From positions 2,166,431 through 2,230,430 of the forward strand of contig SJPJ01000001.1 of NCBI GenBank assembly GCA_007859835.1: 64,000 nucleotides of DNA, read 5' to 3'. Both the position numbers and the translations under genes were made by a program. The notes beneath the pieces were generated by a model. That model was not told where the DNA came from, did not search any database, and saw only the letters and a program-made list of their open reading frames with translations. Below are positions 8,493-17,680 of this stretch, in pieces. The DNA is from Novipirellula herctigrandis (lineage in GTDB: Bacteria > Planctomycetota > Planctomycetia > Pirellulales > Pirellulaceae). The stretch's first letter is position 1, and each line of letters begins with the position of its first letter.

Positions 8493-9988
8493 GTCAGTAC
8501 CTATTAGGGATCGACAACGGCGGCACGGTCGCCAAAGCCGCCCTCTTTGAAACGACTGGCAAAGAATTGGCGATCGCGCGCCGTAGCATTGAATTGGAAA
8601 TGCCGCACTCCGATTGGCGAGAAATCGATGCTGATCGAATGTGGGACGCGACGGCCCAGGCCATTGCCGAAGTGATCGCCAAAGCCAAGGTAGCCGCCAA
8701 CGATATCGTTGCCGTTGCCTGCACCGGCCACGGTAACGGGCTTTACCTTGTCGATGAATCGGGAAAACCAACTCGCAAAGGGATCAGTAGCAGCGATTCG
8801 CGGGCTCGTGAATATGTTGAACGATGGAACAAGGACGGAGTCATCGATAGACTGCGTCCAAAGACGCTGCAGTGCAACTGGCCGGCACAGCCCAACGCGT
8901 TGCTGCGATGGATGATTGACCACGAACCGGAAACACTCCATCGAAGCCGCTGGGCATTGATGTGCAAAGACTATGTACGGATGCGGCTGACGGGCGAAGC
9001 AAGAGCCGAGCTAACCGACTACTCCGGCACCAGTTTGCTAGATGTTCCCGCAGGTGACTATGACGATGAGTTGTTCCAAGCGTTCGAAATCGAGTCGGCG
9101 CGTCATCTGATGCCCGCCATCGTCCGCAGCACGCAACCAGCAGGGAGCATCTCCGCTAGCGCAGCGAGTGAGACAGGTTTAGCGGAAGGCACAGCCGTTT
9201 ACGGTGGCGCTTTCGATATCGATGCTTGTGGGTTGGCCGCCGGATGTATCGACCCGCAGAGCATGGTCATGGTTGGCGGAACATGGGGAAACAACCAATA
9301 CATTACGCCCGAGCCGCTATGCAGTGCCGACGTGTTCATGGTCACCCGCTACGCGATCGATGGCTATTACTTAGTTCTCGAAGGCAGTGCAACTTCGGCC
9401 AGCAACCTGGAATGGTTCGTCGACCAGATGCTCGTCGACCAACGCCTTCAGGGCACCAACGTCTATCAGTGGTGCGACAGGGCAGTTGGGGAGGCTTCGC
9501 CGACAATCTCTGACCCGATGTTCCTGCCTTTTTTGTACGGCAGTCCTGTCAATCCCAACGCGACCGGCACCTTTCTTGGACTCACGGGACAAACCGATCG
9601 TGCCGCGATGGCCCGCGCAGTCTTTGAAGGTGTTTGCTTTATGCATCATTGGCATTGGGATCGTTTGATGCAATTCCGTTCTCGACCAAACATTATCAGC
9701 ATGACGGGCGGAGTCGCGCATAGTCAGGTTTGGTGCCAGATGTTCGCTGACATCTTCAACGTTCCTGTACTGGTACCCGACGCTGAAGAACTTGGCGCCC
9801 TAGGGGCGGCGATGATTGCGGCGGTGGGACACGGCATCCATCGCGACCTAGCCACTGCCTGTGCCAAGATGACGAGAATCAATCGCCGTCACGAACCCAA
9901 TACACAGCGACATACGGTTTACTCCGAACGACGCAAGCGATTCCTTGCTACTTTGGATGCACTGTGTCCGCTTTGGAATTCCCATTGA
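8489..9988 (+). CDS. FGGY-family carbohydrate kinase, LyxK (L-xylulose kinase)-like
   Basis: This 499-aa protein begins with the ATP-binding segment LGIDNGGTVAKAALF and shows FGGY landmarks: ACTGHGNGLYLVDE, SSSDSRAREYVERW, a mid-protein GGTWG, LPFLYGS, and the C-terminal MTGGVAHSQVWCQM nucleotide site. The layout is closest to E. coli LyxK, which phosphorylates L-xylulose, but FGGY substrate specificity is not readable from motifs. Its start overlaps the permease stop (ATGA), so the two are coupled. It would trap the imported or isomerised ketose as a phosphate, the likely feed for the DeoC-type aldolase downstream. Confidence 0.9.
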   Translation: MSQYLLGIDNGGTVAKAALFETTGKELAIARRSIELEMPHSDWREIDADRMWDATAQAIAEVIAKAKVAANDIVAVACTGHGNGLYLVDESGKPTRKGISSSDSRAREYVERWNKDGVIDRLRPKTLQCNWPAQPNALLRWMIDHEPETLHRSRWALMCKDYVRMRLTGEARAELTDYSGTSLLDVPAGDYDDELFQAFEIESARHLMPAIVRSTQPAGSISASAASETGLAEGTAVYGGAFDIDACGLAAGCIDPQSMVMVGGTWGNNQYITPEPLCSADVFMVTRYAIDGYYLVLEGSATSASNLEWFVDQMLVDQRLQGTNVYQWCDRAVGEASPTISDPMFLPFLYGSPVNPNATGTFLGLTGQTDRAAMARAVFEGVCFMHHWHWDRLMQFRSRPNIISMTGGVAHSQVWCQMFADIFNVPVLVPDAEELGALGAAMIAAVGHGIHRDLATACAKMTRINRRHEPNTQRHTVYSERRKRFLATLDALCPLWNSH

Positions 9989-10057
9989 CCCCTCAACAGC
10001 CCATTGACTCTCAACAGCCCAGCTCGCGAAGTCGAGCCCAACAAAAGGATGATCGTT

Positions 10058-10732
10058 ATGAAGCGAAGAACTCTGATGAAGGCAACCGCGTTGGCAGCCG
10101 CAGCTCCTTTGGCATTGAACATGAAAGTGGCCGACGCAGCGCCAATGAGAAACGCTGACTTTTACACTGACAGCAAGTTCGACGAGGAGAAAGCCAAAGA
10201 CGGCTTGATGGCGATGTGCAAACGTTTCGGCTATCCGTTGTTTCCCGAGTTTCGGGAAAAGCTATGGGTCAGCGACTACGGCACGGGCAATTATGCAAAG
10301 CTTGGTTTGGCCGCATTGATGTATGAAAACCACAACAGCGAAGATGGTGCATACATGTTGATGGACTTGTTCCTGTTGCCAGGTCAAATGCTGCCCGAAC
10401 ATTGGCACTTGGAAGGCGATCTAGGGATCATTAAGAACGAAGGCTGGCTAGTCCGTTGGGGCAAAAGCTACATCGGCGGCATCGGTGACAACAACGTAGC
10501 AGAGTTTCCCGAAATCGAGATCCCGAAGGTCCACTGCAACGGAACCACAACAACGCATCATGTTGTTGCTGCCACGCAAGGCATGTTCGTTCCACTGGCC
10601 GAACTGCGTTCACGTCACTGGCAATTCGGAGGCCCCGAAGGCGCGATCATCACGGAGGTTGCCAACCTACACACGGACTCGGCAGTTCGCCATTCGGACA
10701 AAGCAATCAACGACAATTTCCTCGGCCTATGA
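10058..10732 (+). CDS. D-lyxose/D-mannose-isomerase-type cupin with Tat-like leader
   Basis: The start at 10058 is placed after an AAAAGGA site; an ATG at 10049 and an upstream frame are alternatives. The 224-aa protein starts MKRRTLMKATALAAA, a twin-arginine leader with an Ala-rich core. It continues as a cupin with metal-binding features PEHWHLEGD, the later HH of TTTHHVV, and GAIITEVANLHTD, which matches the D-lyxose isomerase family (aldose-ketose isomerisation of lyxose or mannose). The leader implies export, which is unusual for a sugar isomerase acting before a cytoplasmic kinase. It may instead be an extracytoplasmic epimerase or isomerase, or the leader may be non-functional. Confidence 0.75.
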   Translation: MKRRTLMKATALAAAAPLALNMKVADAAPMRNADFYTDSKFDEEKAKDGLMAMCKRFGYPLFPEFREKLWVSDYGTGNYAKLGLAALMYENHNSEDGAYMLMDLFLLPGQMLPEHWHLEGDLGIIKNEGWLVRWGKSYIGGIGDNNVAEFPEIEIPKVHCNGTTTTHHVVAATQGMFVPLAELRSRHWQFGGPEGAIITEVANLHTDSAVRHSDKAINDNFLGL

Positions 10733-10960
10733 GCGAGTTTCCGTCGGCTTGTGAACAACGTTCCGCGGCTTTTTGCCCTCTCGCTCGCGGGAGGGCCGGT
10801 CGCCGAAGCAGCCGGGGAATGCCTTGGTAGGCCCTCAGCGCCAAATCGTCGCGACAGCGTGACAGTCGGCCCAGGCTCATGTCCAGGCTCAAAAAACACT
10901 CCATCAACACACCCACCACTCCCCACCAATCGGTAACATCCATCAACCACGAGGTACACC

Positions 10961-12034
10961 ATGGTACGCAACTTTCTTCTGCTCTTCGTTTTGGCAATCA
11001 GCAGCCAAGTGTGCCTCGCGGCAACCACGCTCAAACAGATTGAAGTCGACGGAGCACCAACGTCGATCGTCCTGCCCGAGAATACGTCCACTCCCGACGG
11101 GATGACGGTTGCCAAAGACGGCAAGATATACCTGAGCATGCTGAACTTACAGGTTCCTGCACAACCTGCAGTTTGGACAGTGGACGCGGACAATCAACTT
11201 CAAAAATTGATCGATCTGCCCAAACATCCTGAAACCGATGGCGTCTTTCCATTGGGCATCGCGCAAGGCAAGGATGGTAACTTGTACGTTGCCGACAACC
11301 AAACATTCGGCGCAAACAACGCTCACCAATCACGTCTGCTGCGTGTCGTCATGAAAGACGATAAGGCCGTTCGAGTGGAAACGGTTGCGACTGGCCTGAT
11401 CGCTGCAAACGCAGTCGAAGCCCATGGGAAACGCATCTACGTCACCGAGACCTGTTTGATCAACGATGCGAAGCCACATGTGTCGGGGCTTTACAAATTC
11501 GAACTGGATGAATTGTCGGCGGACAATCCCGTGCAATTAGAGCCCGATGGAGCCGATCCGCGTTTGGTTGCTAAATTTACAACCGAGGCGGATGATTGGC
11601 GATCCGACATCGGCGCCAACGGCTTGGCCATTTCGCCTCAGGGCGTTTTGTACGTATGCAACTTCGGCGAAGCCTCGATTCTGACCGCGCCCTTGAAAGA
11701 AGACGGTTTTCTTGCCGAACCATTGAAGGTGCTGGTAAAGGGGGACGGAATCGGCAGCACCGACGGCATGAAATATGTGCCTGCCATCAAGAAATTGGTC
11801 GTTGCTGACTTCTTCTCTAATGCAATCCATTTGGTCAGCCCAAGAACGGGCCGCGTTAAGACAGTCGCTCAGAACCCCAACTCGGACGGTGCAGGTGGCA
11901 AATTGGACAAACCCTCCGAACCGTGCGTCCGCGGCACGACCCTGTATGCCTCGAACATTGACTTGCCGTATGACGGCAACGAGCCCGACAAACCAGACTC
12001 ACTGACAGTGATCCAACTCAAGATCACCGAGTAA
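10961..12034 (+). CDS. Exported SMP-30/gluconolactonase-like beta-propeller protein
   Basis: This 357-aa protein has a clear signal peptide (MVRNFLLLFVLAISSQVCLA). The rest alternates propeller-type blades such as DGMTVAKDGKIYLSM, GKDGNLYVADNQTFG, LAISPQGVLYVCNFG and DGMKYVPAIKKLVVADF, which is the pattern of SMP-30/LRE-like lactonases and NHL propellers. Some family members hydrolyse sugar lactones, and a lactone step would fit beside the dehydrogenases in this cluster. Metal-ligand residues could not be assigned with confidence, so the enzymatic role is inferred. Confidence 0.75.
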   Translation: MVRNFLLLFVLAISSQVCLAATTLKQIEVDGAPTSIVLPENTSTPDGMTVAKDGKIYLSMLNLQVPAQPAVWTVDADNQLQKLIDLPKHPETDGVFPLGIAQGKDGNLYVADNQTFGANNAHQSRLLRVVMKDDKAVRVETVATGLIAANAVEAHGKRIYVTETCLINDAKPHVSGLYKFELDELSADNPVQLEPDGADPRLVAKFTTEADDWRSDIGANGLAISPQGVLYVCNFGEASILTAPLKEDGFLAEPLKVLVKGDGIGSTDGMKYVPAIKKLVVADFFSNAIHLVSPRTGRVKTVAQNPNSDGAGGKLDKPSEPCVRGTTLYASNIDLPYDGNEPDKPDSLTVIQLKITE

Positions 12035-12099
12035 CAAGTACGAGTTGTTGGACCGTGCGTGTTTCCAATAGCTCACCCTGCAACCACCTGGAGAAAACT

Positions 12100-12873
12100 G
12101 TGGATTTCGAAGATAAAGTGGCGCTGGTGACCGGCGCCGCAGGAAGTATTGGCAAAGGCATTGCCGCACACATGATTGCGGAAGGTGCCAAGGTCTTTGT
12201 AACCGACTTGGATCAAACGTCGCTGGATGCGATTGCCAAAGAACTCGGAGAAGACTGCAAAGCCTTGGCAGCCGACGTCACCGTACATGACCAAGTCAAA
12301 AAAGTTGTTGAGGCGACCACAGCGGCGTACGGCAAAATCGACGTATTGATCAACGTTGCCGGAGTGACCGGCGCGGGCAGCGCGGTTGAAGAAATTGACG
12401 AGAAGACTTGGGATTTTGTCTTCGACGTCAATTGCAAAGGCACGTTCCTGTTCATTAAAGAAGTCGTACCATTGATGAAAGCAAACGGCAGCGGCAGCAT
12501 CGTTAACTTTTCTAGCAAGTCCGGCAAAACGGGTTCGGCGCTGATGAGTGCCTACTCCTCGGCAAAGGCCGCCATCATTGGTTTGACTCAAGCGTTGGCG
12601 TTTGAATTGGCCGGCAATGGCGTTCGCGTCAATTGCGTTTGTCCCGGAATTACCGAAGCGACGGGCGTATGGAACAACGTGTCGGCGGACTATGTGAAAA
12701 ACATGGACATGCCGATCGAGGAAATCGCCAAGAAGTTCACCGCGAAAGTGCCGTTAGGTCGGTTGGCAAGAATCGATGACGTTGTCCAAATGACATGCTA
12801 TTTGGCATCCGAGAAAGCCAGCTACATGACCGGCCAAGCGATCAACATCACCGGTGGCCGTGAGATGCACTAG
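12100..12873 (+). CDS. SDR-family oxidoreductase (second in sugar cluster), GTG start
   Basis: The GTG at 12100 is chosen because it has a GGAGA site seven bases upstream and starts the conserved strand (DFEDKVALVTG); another GTG at 12055 would add a non-conserved leader. The 257-aa product has the TGAAGSIG cofactor motif, the active-site SSKSG region, the YSSAK catalytic tetrad and a typical end (MTGQAINITGG). It is related to, but clearly different from, the SDR at 6452. Two SDRs and one MDR dehydrogenase in one cluster suggest successive oxidation and reduction of a polyol or a rare sugar. Confidence 0.88.
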   Translation: MDFEDKVALVTGAAGSIGKGIAAHMIAEGAKVFVTDLDQTSLDAIAKELGEDCKALAADVTVHDQVKKVVEATTAAYGKIDVLINVAGVTGAGSAVEEIDEKTWDFVFDVNCKGTFLFIKEVVPLMKANGSGSIVNFSSKSGKTGSALMSAYSSAKAAIIGLTQALAFELAGNGVRVNCVCPGITEATGVWNNVSADYVKNMDMPIEEIAKKFTAKVPLGRLARIDDVVQMTCYLASEKASYMTGQAINITGGREMH

Positions 12874-12910
12874 GCACTGTCTCGTCAATGTGAATTGACG
12901 CACTCTCATG

Positions 12911-12967
12911 TGAGCCGCCAGCCGCGGGTATTTACGGGGTCCCCGGCGGCTAGCGCCGTGCCGCTCA
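12911..12967. repeat. REP-like imperfect palindrome
   Basis: The segment opens with TGAGCCGCC and closes with GGCGGCTAGCGCCG...CCGCTCA. AGCCGCC at the left pairs with GGCGGCT at 12946-12952, and the outer ends TGAG and CTCA also pair. It lies between an SDR and the DeoC-type gene. GC-rich palindromes of this sort are dispersed in planctomycete genomes as I recall, and may be RAYT targets or mRNA stabilisers. Confidence 0.5.
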
Positions 12968-13033
12968 TCATTTACGACACAGTGACTCGTTCCCCCAATT
13001 TCGAAACATACTCTTCAAGGAAACAAACGAATC

Positions 13034-13717
13034 ATGACTACATGGACCAAAGAGAAAGTTGCGGCGACGATCGACCATGCCGCCTTGAAAGCAAACGTCA
13101 CCGACCAAGAAATCATCGAAAACTGTGAGCTTGGCAAGAAGTATCACGTTGCCAGCGTGTGTGTGCGCCCGAGCGACATGCCGTTGGTTGCCAAGGAACT
13201 AGCAGGTTCCGACGTGTTGCCATCGATGGTCGTTGGATTTCCGCATGGCGACAGCAAGCCGGAAGTGAAGGCATTGGAAGCCAAACTAGGAATCGAAGAC
13301 GGCGCCAAAGAGCTCGACATGGTAATGAATGTCGGCAAGTTTCTCTCGGGCGACGAAGATTGGGTCCGCCGTGATATCGAAGCGGTCGTTGCCGAGGCCA
13401 AAAAGGCCGGCGGTGTCGAGGTCAAGGTGATTTTGGAATCCTGCTACTTGACCCCCGAACAGATCGCGCGTGCTTGCGAGATATCGCGTGAAGCGGGCGC
13501 CGACTATGTCAAAACATCAACCGGTTTTGGTGACGGCCCTGCCACCCCCGAAGCGATCGACGTGATGATCAAAACCGTCGGTGACACGATGGGCGTCAAA
13601 GCCTCCGGTGGCATACGAGATTACGAGACCGCGAAAGGCTACTTAGAACAAGGCTGCAAACGTCTGGGCAGCGGTGGCGGAACCAAGACCCTATTGGACC
13701 AGGCTCCCGAAGCGTAG
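13034..13717 (+). CDS. deoC: DeoC-type (deoxyribose-phosphate aldolase family) class I aldolase
   Basis: At 227 aa the protein has the length and residues of the DERA family: Asp95 in ELDMVMN, Schiff-base Lys160 in VKTSTGFG, and Lys189 in VKASGGI, all aligned in order with E. coli Asp102, Lys167 and Lys201. DERA cleaves 2-deoxyribose-5-phosphate to glyceraldehyde-3-phosphate and acetaldehyde. Here it is embedded in a polyol/pentose-like cluster with an FGGY kinase, an isomerase and three dehydrogenases, and no nucleoside phosphorylase or phosphopentomutase is present. A retro-aldol on another deoxy- or keto-sugar phosphate is therefore plausible. The symbol marks the family, not a proven substrate. 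Confidence 0.9.
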   Translation: MTTWTKEKVAATIDHAALKANVTDQEIIENCELGKKYHVASVCVRPSDMPLVAKELAGSDVLPSMVVGFPHGDSKPEVKALEAKLGIEDGAKELDMVMNVGKFLSGDEDWVRRDIEAVVAEAKKAGGVEVKVILESCYLTPEQIARACEISREAGADYVKTSTGFGDGPATPEAIDVMIKTVGDTMGVKASGGIRDYETAKGYLEQGCKRLGSGGGTKTLLDQAPEA

Positions 13718-13757
13718 TGGTCGCTCGGTTTGCGTCACACTCCCTTCGGGAAAGAAC

Positions 13758-13780
13758 CTCCGGCCAAGTTCTGGCCGGAG
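13758..13780. promoter_or_regulatory. Intergenic hairpin between the aldolase and MDR genes
   Basis: CTCCGGCCA (13758-13766) pairs perfectly with TGGCCGGAG (13772-13780) across a five-base loop. No T-tract follows, so it is more likely an mRNA-processing, stabilising or attenuating hairpin within the cluster than a full terminator. Confidence 0.5.
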
Positions 13781-13821
13781 AGCGGTCACGAACTGGCCGC
13801 GGAACCAACTGAAAGAGAATC

Positions 13822-14859
13822 ATGAAAGCGATTGTATATCACGGCCCTGAAGACATCCGCGTTGAAGAGCTGGCAAAACCCACGTGCGGCAATGATGAAT
13901 TGCTGGTCAAGGTTGATGCTTGTGCTGTTTGCGGTACTGATTTGAAAACGTTTCGGCATGGCAACCCGCGCATCAAGCCACCGATGACGATGGGCCACGA
14001 ATTGACCGGCTTGGTCGAAGAAATCGGCTGCGATGCGGTCGGCGGTTTCGGCCTAGGCGACCGTATTGTGATGGCGACCAGTATCTCTTGTGGCGACTGT
14101 TACTACTGCCACAACGGTTGGCCCAACTTGTGCTCCAATTTGGCCCCGATGGGTTTTTCTTATCCTGGTGGCATGGCCGAATACGTGGTCATCCCGGGAC
14201 GTGCCTTACGAAACGGGCATGTCATCAAGACACCCTCGATGAAAGCCGAACATGCAGCATTAGCAGAACCGGTTAGTTGTGGCGTGAATTCGCTCAGCCA
14301 AACCGATCTCCAAAAAGGCGACACGGTTCTGGTAATGGGGGCTGGGCCGCTTGGCATCATCAATTCGTGTGTTGCGAAAAGCCTTGGCGCAGAGAAAATC
14401 ATTCTGTCGGAAATCAGCGACGCTCGACTTGCGCAGGCAGAAAAATTCGGCTTTGATGTGTTGGTCAATCCGGCCACCGACGATTTATCCGAATGCGTAA
14501 AGGCGCATACAAATGGCTTAGGAGCAGATGTCGTGATTATCGCGGCGCCCGCGGCGAAGCCACAGGAAGACGCAATGCACTTGGTCCGAAAACGGGGTTC
14601 GGTTGTCCTGTTTGCATCGTTGCCCGCATCGGCAGCGACGATCCAGTTGGACAGCCGTGCCATTCACTATGGCGAGCTAAGGGTGGTCGGAACGAGTGAT
14701 TCCGCTCCCTGGCATGTCGAAAAAGCAGTTGAATTACTCGAGAGCGGCCAAGTTCCAGCTGCGAAACTGGTATCGCACCAATTACCACTGGATCAAATCC
14801 ATGAGGCATTTCGTCTGATGGCCTCAGGCGAGGCATTGCGTGCGGTCGTCAAGCCGTAG
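13822..14859 (+). CDS. Zinc-dependent medium-chain dehydrogenase (polyol/sorbitol-type)
   Basis: This 345-aa MDR enzyme has the catalytic zinc ligands in CAVCGTD and GHE, the structural zinc cysteines in CGDCYYCHNGWPNLC, and the Rossmann motif VLVMGAGPLG. The set is typical of sorbitol, threonine, arabitol-phosphate and galactitol-phosphate dehydrogenases. An AAAGAGA site precedes the ATG. As the last small enzyme of the cluster it probably oxidises a polyol or reduces the aldehyde released by the aldolase; the substrate is unknown. Confidence 0.9.
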   Translation: MKAIVYHGPEDIRVEELAKPTCGNDELLVKVDACAVCGTDLKTFRHGNPRIKPPMTMGHELTGLVEEIGCDAVGGFGLGDRIVMATSISCGDCYYCHNGWPNLCSNLAPMGFSYPGGMAEYVVIPGRALRNGHVIKTPSMKAEHAALAEPVSCGVNSLSQTDLQKGDTVLVMGAGPLGIINSCVAKSLGAEKIILSEISDARLAQAEKFGFDVLVNPATDDLSECVKAHTNGLGADVVIIAAPAAKPQEDAMHLVRKRGSVVLFASLPASAATIQLDSRAIHYGELRVVGTSDSAPWHVEKAVELLESGQVPAAKLVSHQLPLDQIHEAFRLMASGEALRAVVKP

Positions 14860-14919
14860 ATGCCTTGCATCGTGTGACCACAAAACAACCATTCCCTCCA
14901 CTCTGCAGAGAACGCGATT

Positions 14920-17589
14920 ATGACTCCGCGACGAGCTACTGCAACGCTTTGCGCACTGGGGATTTTCGTTTTCAGCATGGTTTGTGCGGCGACGGGGCAA
15001 ACGATCACAATCGCGGCAAGACAGCTTTCGGAGAAGTCCGACATCGTCGTGCCTATCGAAAACCGATGGGATGGTTTGGTGGTCTGTCATGGAGCCAAGG
15101 GAATGCTCCAGTGGCGTGCCGATGTTCCCGATGGCGGGGATTACTACTTGCACTTTCTTTACACCAGCGGCGAACAACGGCCCATGCGGCTCTCGCTCAA
15201 TGGCAAGCAACATCCGCAACCAATCCTCCAACAACAAACCGGCGGTTTCTTTGCCAGCGACCTGCAATGGGAATCTTGTGGCCCGTTTCATCTGACGGCG
15301 GGAGACAACACGGTTCAGTTACAAGCGATTGGATCCGCTCCGCACATGGCTGGCGTTGTGATTTCGAAGACAGCCAGCGTCCCTGATCCGGACGCGTTCG
15401 TCCACCTGTTTCCGCGTCCCGTTGATTTGACGGGACCTGTTAGTAACGACGTGGCTGCGACCCGATCGGCGGTGCGAAAATTGCTTCCGTCGGTCGAGCA
15501 GATTCTGTTTGTCAAACGCTATACATTCCAATCGAGCCACTACTACACGGACTTCATTGATGGCTGCAAAGACTTTGGCGGGAACCTTTGCCTGCTGTCG
15601 TTAGACGATGGCACGGTCACTGATTTGGTACCCGAGTTATCTCATGGCATTTTCGGCCGTTGCGACCTTTCCTTTGACAGTCAACGAGTTGTCTTTGGTT
15701 GGAAACAGAAGCTCGATGTTGGCTTTCGAATATGGGAAGTCAATATCGACGGCACGGGACTGCGCCAATTGACGTTTCCGCCCGCTGACGAAGAAGCGAG
15801 AATCGCGAAATACAATCTCGACTGGTGGAAACACTACGCCCACCACACCGATGATATGCATCCATGCTATTTGCCCGATGGCGGTATCTGTTTCACGTCA
15901 ACTCGCTGCGAATATGGCATCCTGTGTGATGGTCCTGACAAACTAACCAGCTCGGTCATTTATCGGATGGACGCCGATGGCGGCAATATCGAGAAGCTTT
16001 CGAATAATTCCGTCAGCGAATCGGCACCAAGCATCATGAACAATGGACGCATCCTATACACACGTTGGGAATACGTGGATAACGGATCGGTCACCAACAA
16101 GGGGCTTTGGTCAATGCGGCCCGACGGCACCGGTTCCGAAGAGGTTTATGGAATGAGCATTGCTTTTCCATCGGTCTTTAACGTCGGCCGCGCTATGCCA
16201 TACGACAACAATTTGTTTGTCGCCATCGGAGCACCTCACATGCCCTTGGGCGTCGGTACGGTGATGCTGATCGATAGTCGCCAAGACCACCGCACGGGCG
16301 AAGCGGTCAGCTACGTTACCCCCGAGGTCGATACGCGTCACCAATGGGGCTGGGACAATGTTCCGGGAGGCGCGACAAAGCCGATTCCGCCCGAAGAACA
16401 AGCTGGTCGTGACGGCAAAGGGAACACACGCAAAGGTCCGCTGTACATGGACCCTTACCCGCTCTCAGCCAAAGAGTTCTTGGTCTCGTTCAACCGATCG
16501 AAAAATTGGAATGCAATCGACGCATACGGTCTTTACTTGATTGATGCCGAGGGTAAAAAACATTTGTTGCACCAAGACGACGAATTTTCCTGCTGGATGC
16601 CGATCCCCGTGCAAGCACAACACAAACGATCGCTCTCTCACGAGACCGCGGACCCGCATTTGGCAGAGCAAGGTTTGGCTAGGGTTGTGATTTCTAACAT
16701 CTATCGCGGCTTGGATGGCGTCGAACATGGCACCGTCAAGTACATCCGCATCAATGAACACGTGCCACGTCCCTGGGCAGCCCGACGTTTTTGGGAAGGC
16801 GACGTCTACGACCAACAACACTCGACAGTTACCTGTGACACGCACTTGGGTTTGAAAATCCAACACGGCGTGGTTCCCGTCGACCGCGATGGTTCCGCTC
16901 ACTTCCTGGTCCAAGCCGATAAGAACATCTTCTTCCAAGCTTTGGATGAAAACTATGAAGAGGTGCAACGTGAACGCACGTTTGTCAACTATCGGCCCGG
17001 TGAAGTCCGGGCTTGCGTTGGCTGTCACGAACGAGCCAATGAGCTTTCGATGACAGTCGCGGCACAGACTCCGCTGGCGATGCTGAGAGAACCGGACCTA
17101 CCCGGCCCGCAACCGGGCGAGAAAACGGGTGCTAGACCGCTGGCGTATGAGGTGGATGTGCAACCGGTTCTTGACGCACATTGTGTACGATGTCATGAAG
17201 GTCAGAAAAGTGAAGGAAACTTGGATCTATCCGGCGAGCGCACCAAGCTGTTTAGTCTCAGTTACGAGAATATTCTTCAGCGTGACTTGATTCCGATTAT
17301 CGGCGAAAACCATCCCAAGAGTGGTAATAACCATTACCTGCCGCCTTATAGTTTGGGGACGCCTGCCAGCCGATTAAAAGACTACCTCGGACCGAACCAT
17401 TATGACGTTCAACTAACGCTCCCAGAGAGAATTCGAATCACGACTTGGATCGATTCGAACGGGCAATTCCACGGTTCCTATTACGGCCGCAAGAATTTGA
17501 AGTTCCGAGAGCATCCCAATTTTCGCCCGCGACTGACCTTTGAGCAATCGCATGCCAACACGCCTCCGGTGGCCGATGCGCAACGTTAA
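14920..17589 (+). CDS. Exported HzsA-related PD40 protein with two CxxCH heme motifs
   Basis: This 889-aa protein has a signal peptide (about 1-26), an N-terminal beta-sandwich that looks carbohydrate-binding (GGDYYLHFLYTSGEQRPM), and a long beta-propeller of PD40/TolB type (DGTGLRQLTF, DDMHPCYLPDGGICF, IMNNGRILYTRWEY). It ends in a C-terminal cytochrome-like part with CVGCH (Cys699-His703) and CVRCH (Cys755-His759). The layout matches proteins labelled HzsA-related because they resemble the alpha subunit of hydrazine synthase. Nothing else here suggests anammox; in heterotrophic planctomycetes the function is unknown. Its place at the end of the sugar cluster suggests extracytoplasmic electron transfer or sugar oxidation. 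Confidence 0.8.
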   Translation: MTPRRATATLCALGIFVFSMVCAATGQTITIAARQLSEKSDIVVPIENRWDGLVVCHGAKGMLQWRADVPDGGDYYLHFLYTSGEQRPMRLSLNGKQHPQPILQQQTGGFFASDLQWESCGPFHLTAGDNTVQLQAIGSAPHMAGVVISKTASVPDPDAFVHLFPRPVDLTGPVSNDVAATRSAVRKLLPSVEQILFVKRYTFQSSHYYTDFIDGCKDFGGNLCLLSLDDGTVTDLVPELSHGIFGRCDLSFDSQRVVFGWKQKLDVGFRIWEVNIDGTGLRQLTFPPADEEARIAKYNLDWWKHYAHHTDDMHPCYLPDGGICFTSTRCEYGILCDGPDKLTSSVIYRMDADGGNIEKLSNNSVSESAPSIMNNGRILYTRWEYVDNGSVTNKGLWSMRPDGTGSEEVYGMSIAFPSVFNVGRAMPYDNNLFVAIGAPHMPLGVGTVMLIDSRQDHRTGEAVSYVTPEVDTRHQWGWDNVPGGATKPIPPEEQAGRDGKGNTRKGPLYMDPYPLSAKEFLVSFNRSKNWNAIDAYGLYLIDAEGKKHLLHQDDEFSCWMPIPVQAQHKRSLSHETADPHLAEQGLARVVISNIYRGLDGVEHGTVKYIRINEHVPRPWAARRFWEGDVYDQQHSTVTCDTHLGLKIQHGVVPVDRDGSAHFLVQADKNIFFQALDENYEEVQRERTFVNYRPGEVRACVGCHERANELSMTVAAQTPLAMLREPDLPGPQPGEKTGARPLAYEVDVQPVLDAHCVRCHEGQKSEGNLDLSGERTKLFSLSYENILQRDLIPIIGENHPKSGNNHYLPPYSLGTPASRLKDYLGPNHYDVQLTLPERIRITTWIDSNGQFHGSYYGRKNLKFREHPNFRPRLTFEQSHANTPPVADAQR

Positions 17590-17617
17590 CACCGACCTTC
17601 CCCCCTCAACCCGTCGC

Positions 17618-17640
17618 TTGCAGGCAAATCCGGCCTGCAA
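17618..17640. promoter_or_regulatory. Hairpin between the two HzsA-related genes
   Basis: TTGCAGGC (17618-17625) and GCCTGCAA (17633-17640) form an eight-base perfect stem with a seven-base loop, 28 bases after the stop of the first gene and 40 before the start of the second. There is no T-tract. It may tune relative expression of the pair. Confidence 0.45.
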
Positions 17641-17680
17641 ACGACGCCCGCCCATTCACTTGTTTTTGGATACGTTTCCC

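Noticed and set aside
13034-13717. Nucleoside salvage locus inferred from deoC
   Set aside because: No phosphorylase, phosphopentomutase or deoxyribose regulator is adjacent; the neighbours are polyol and pentose enzymes.
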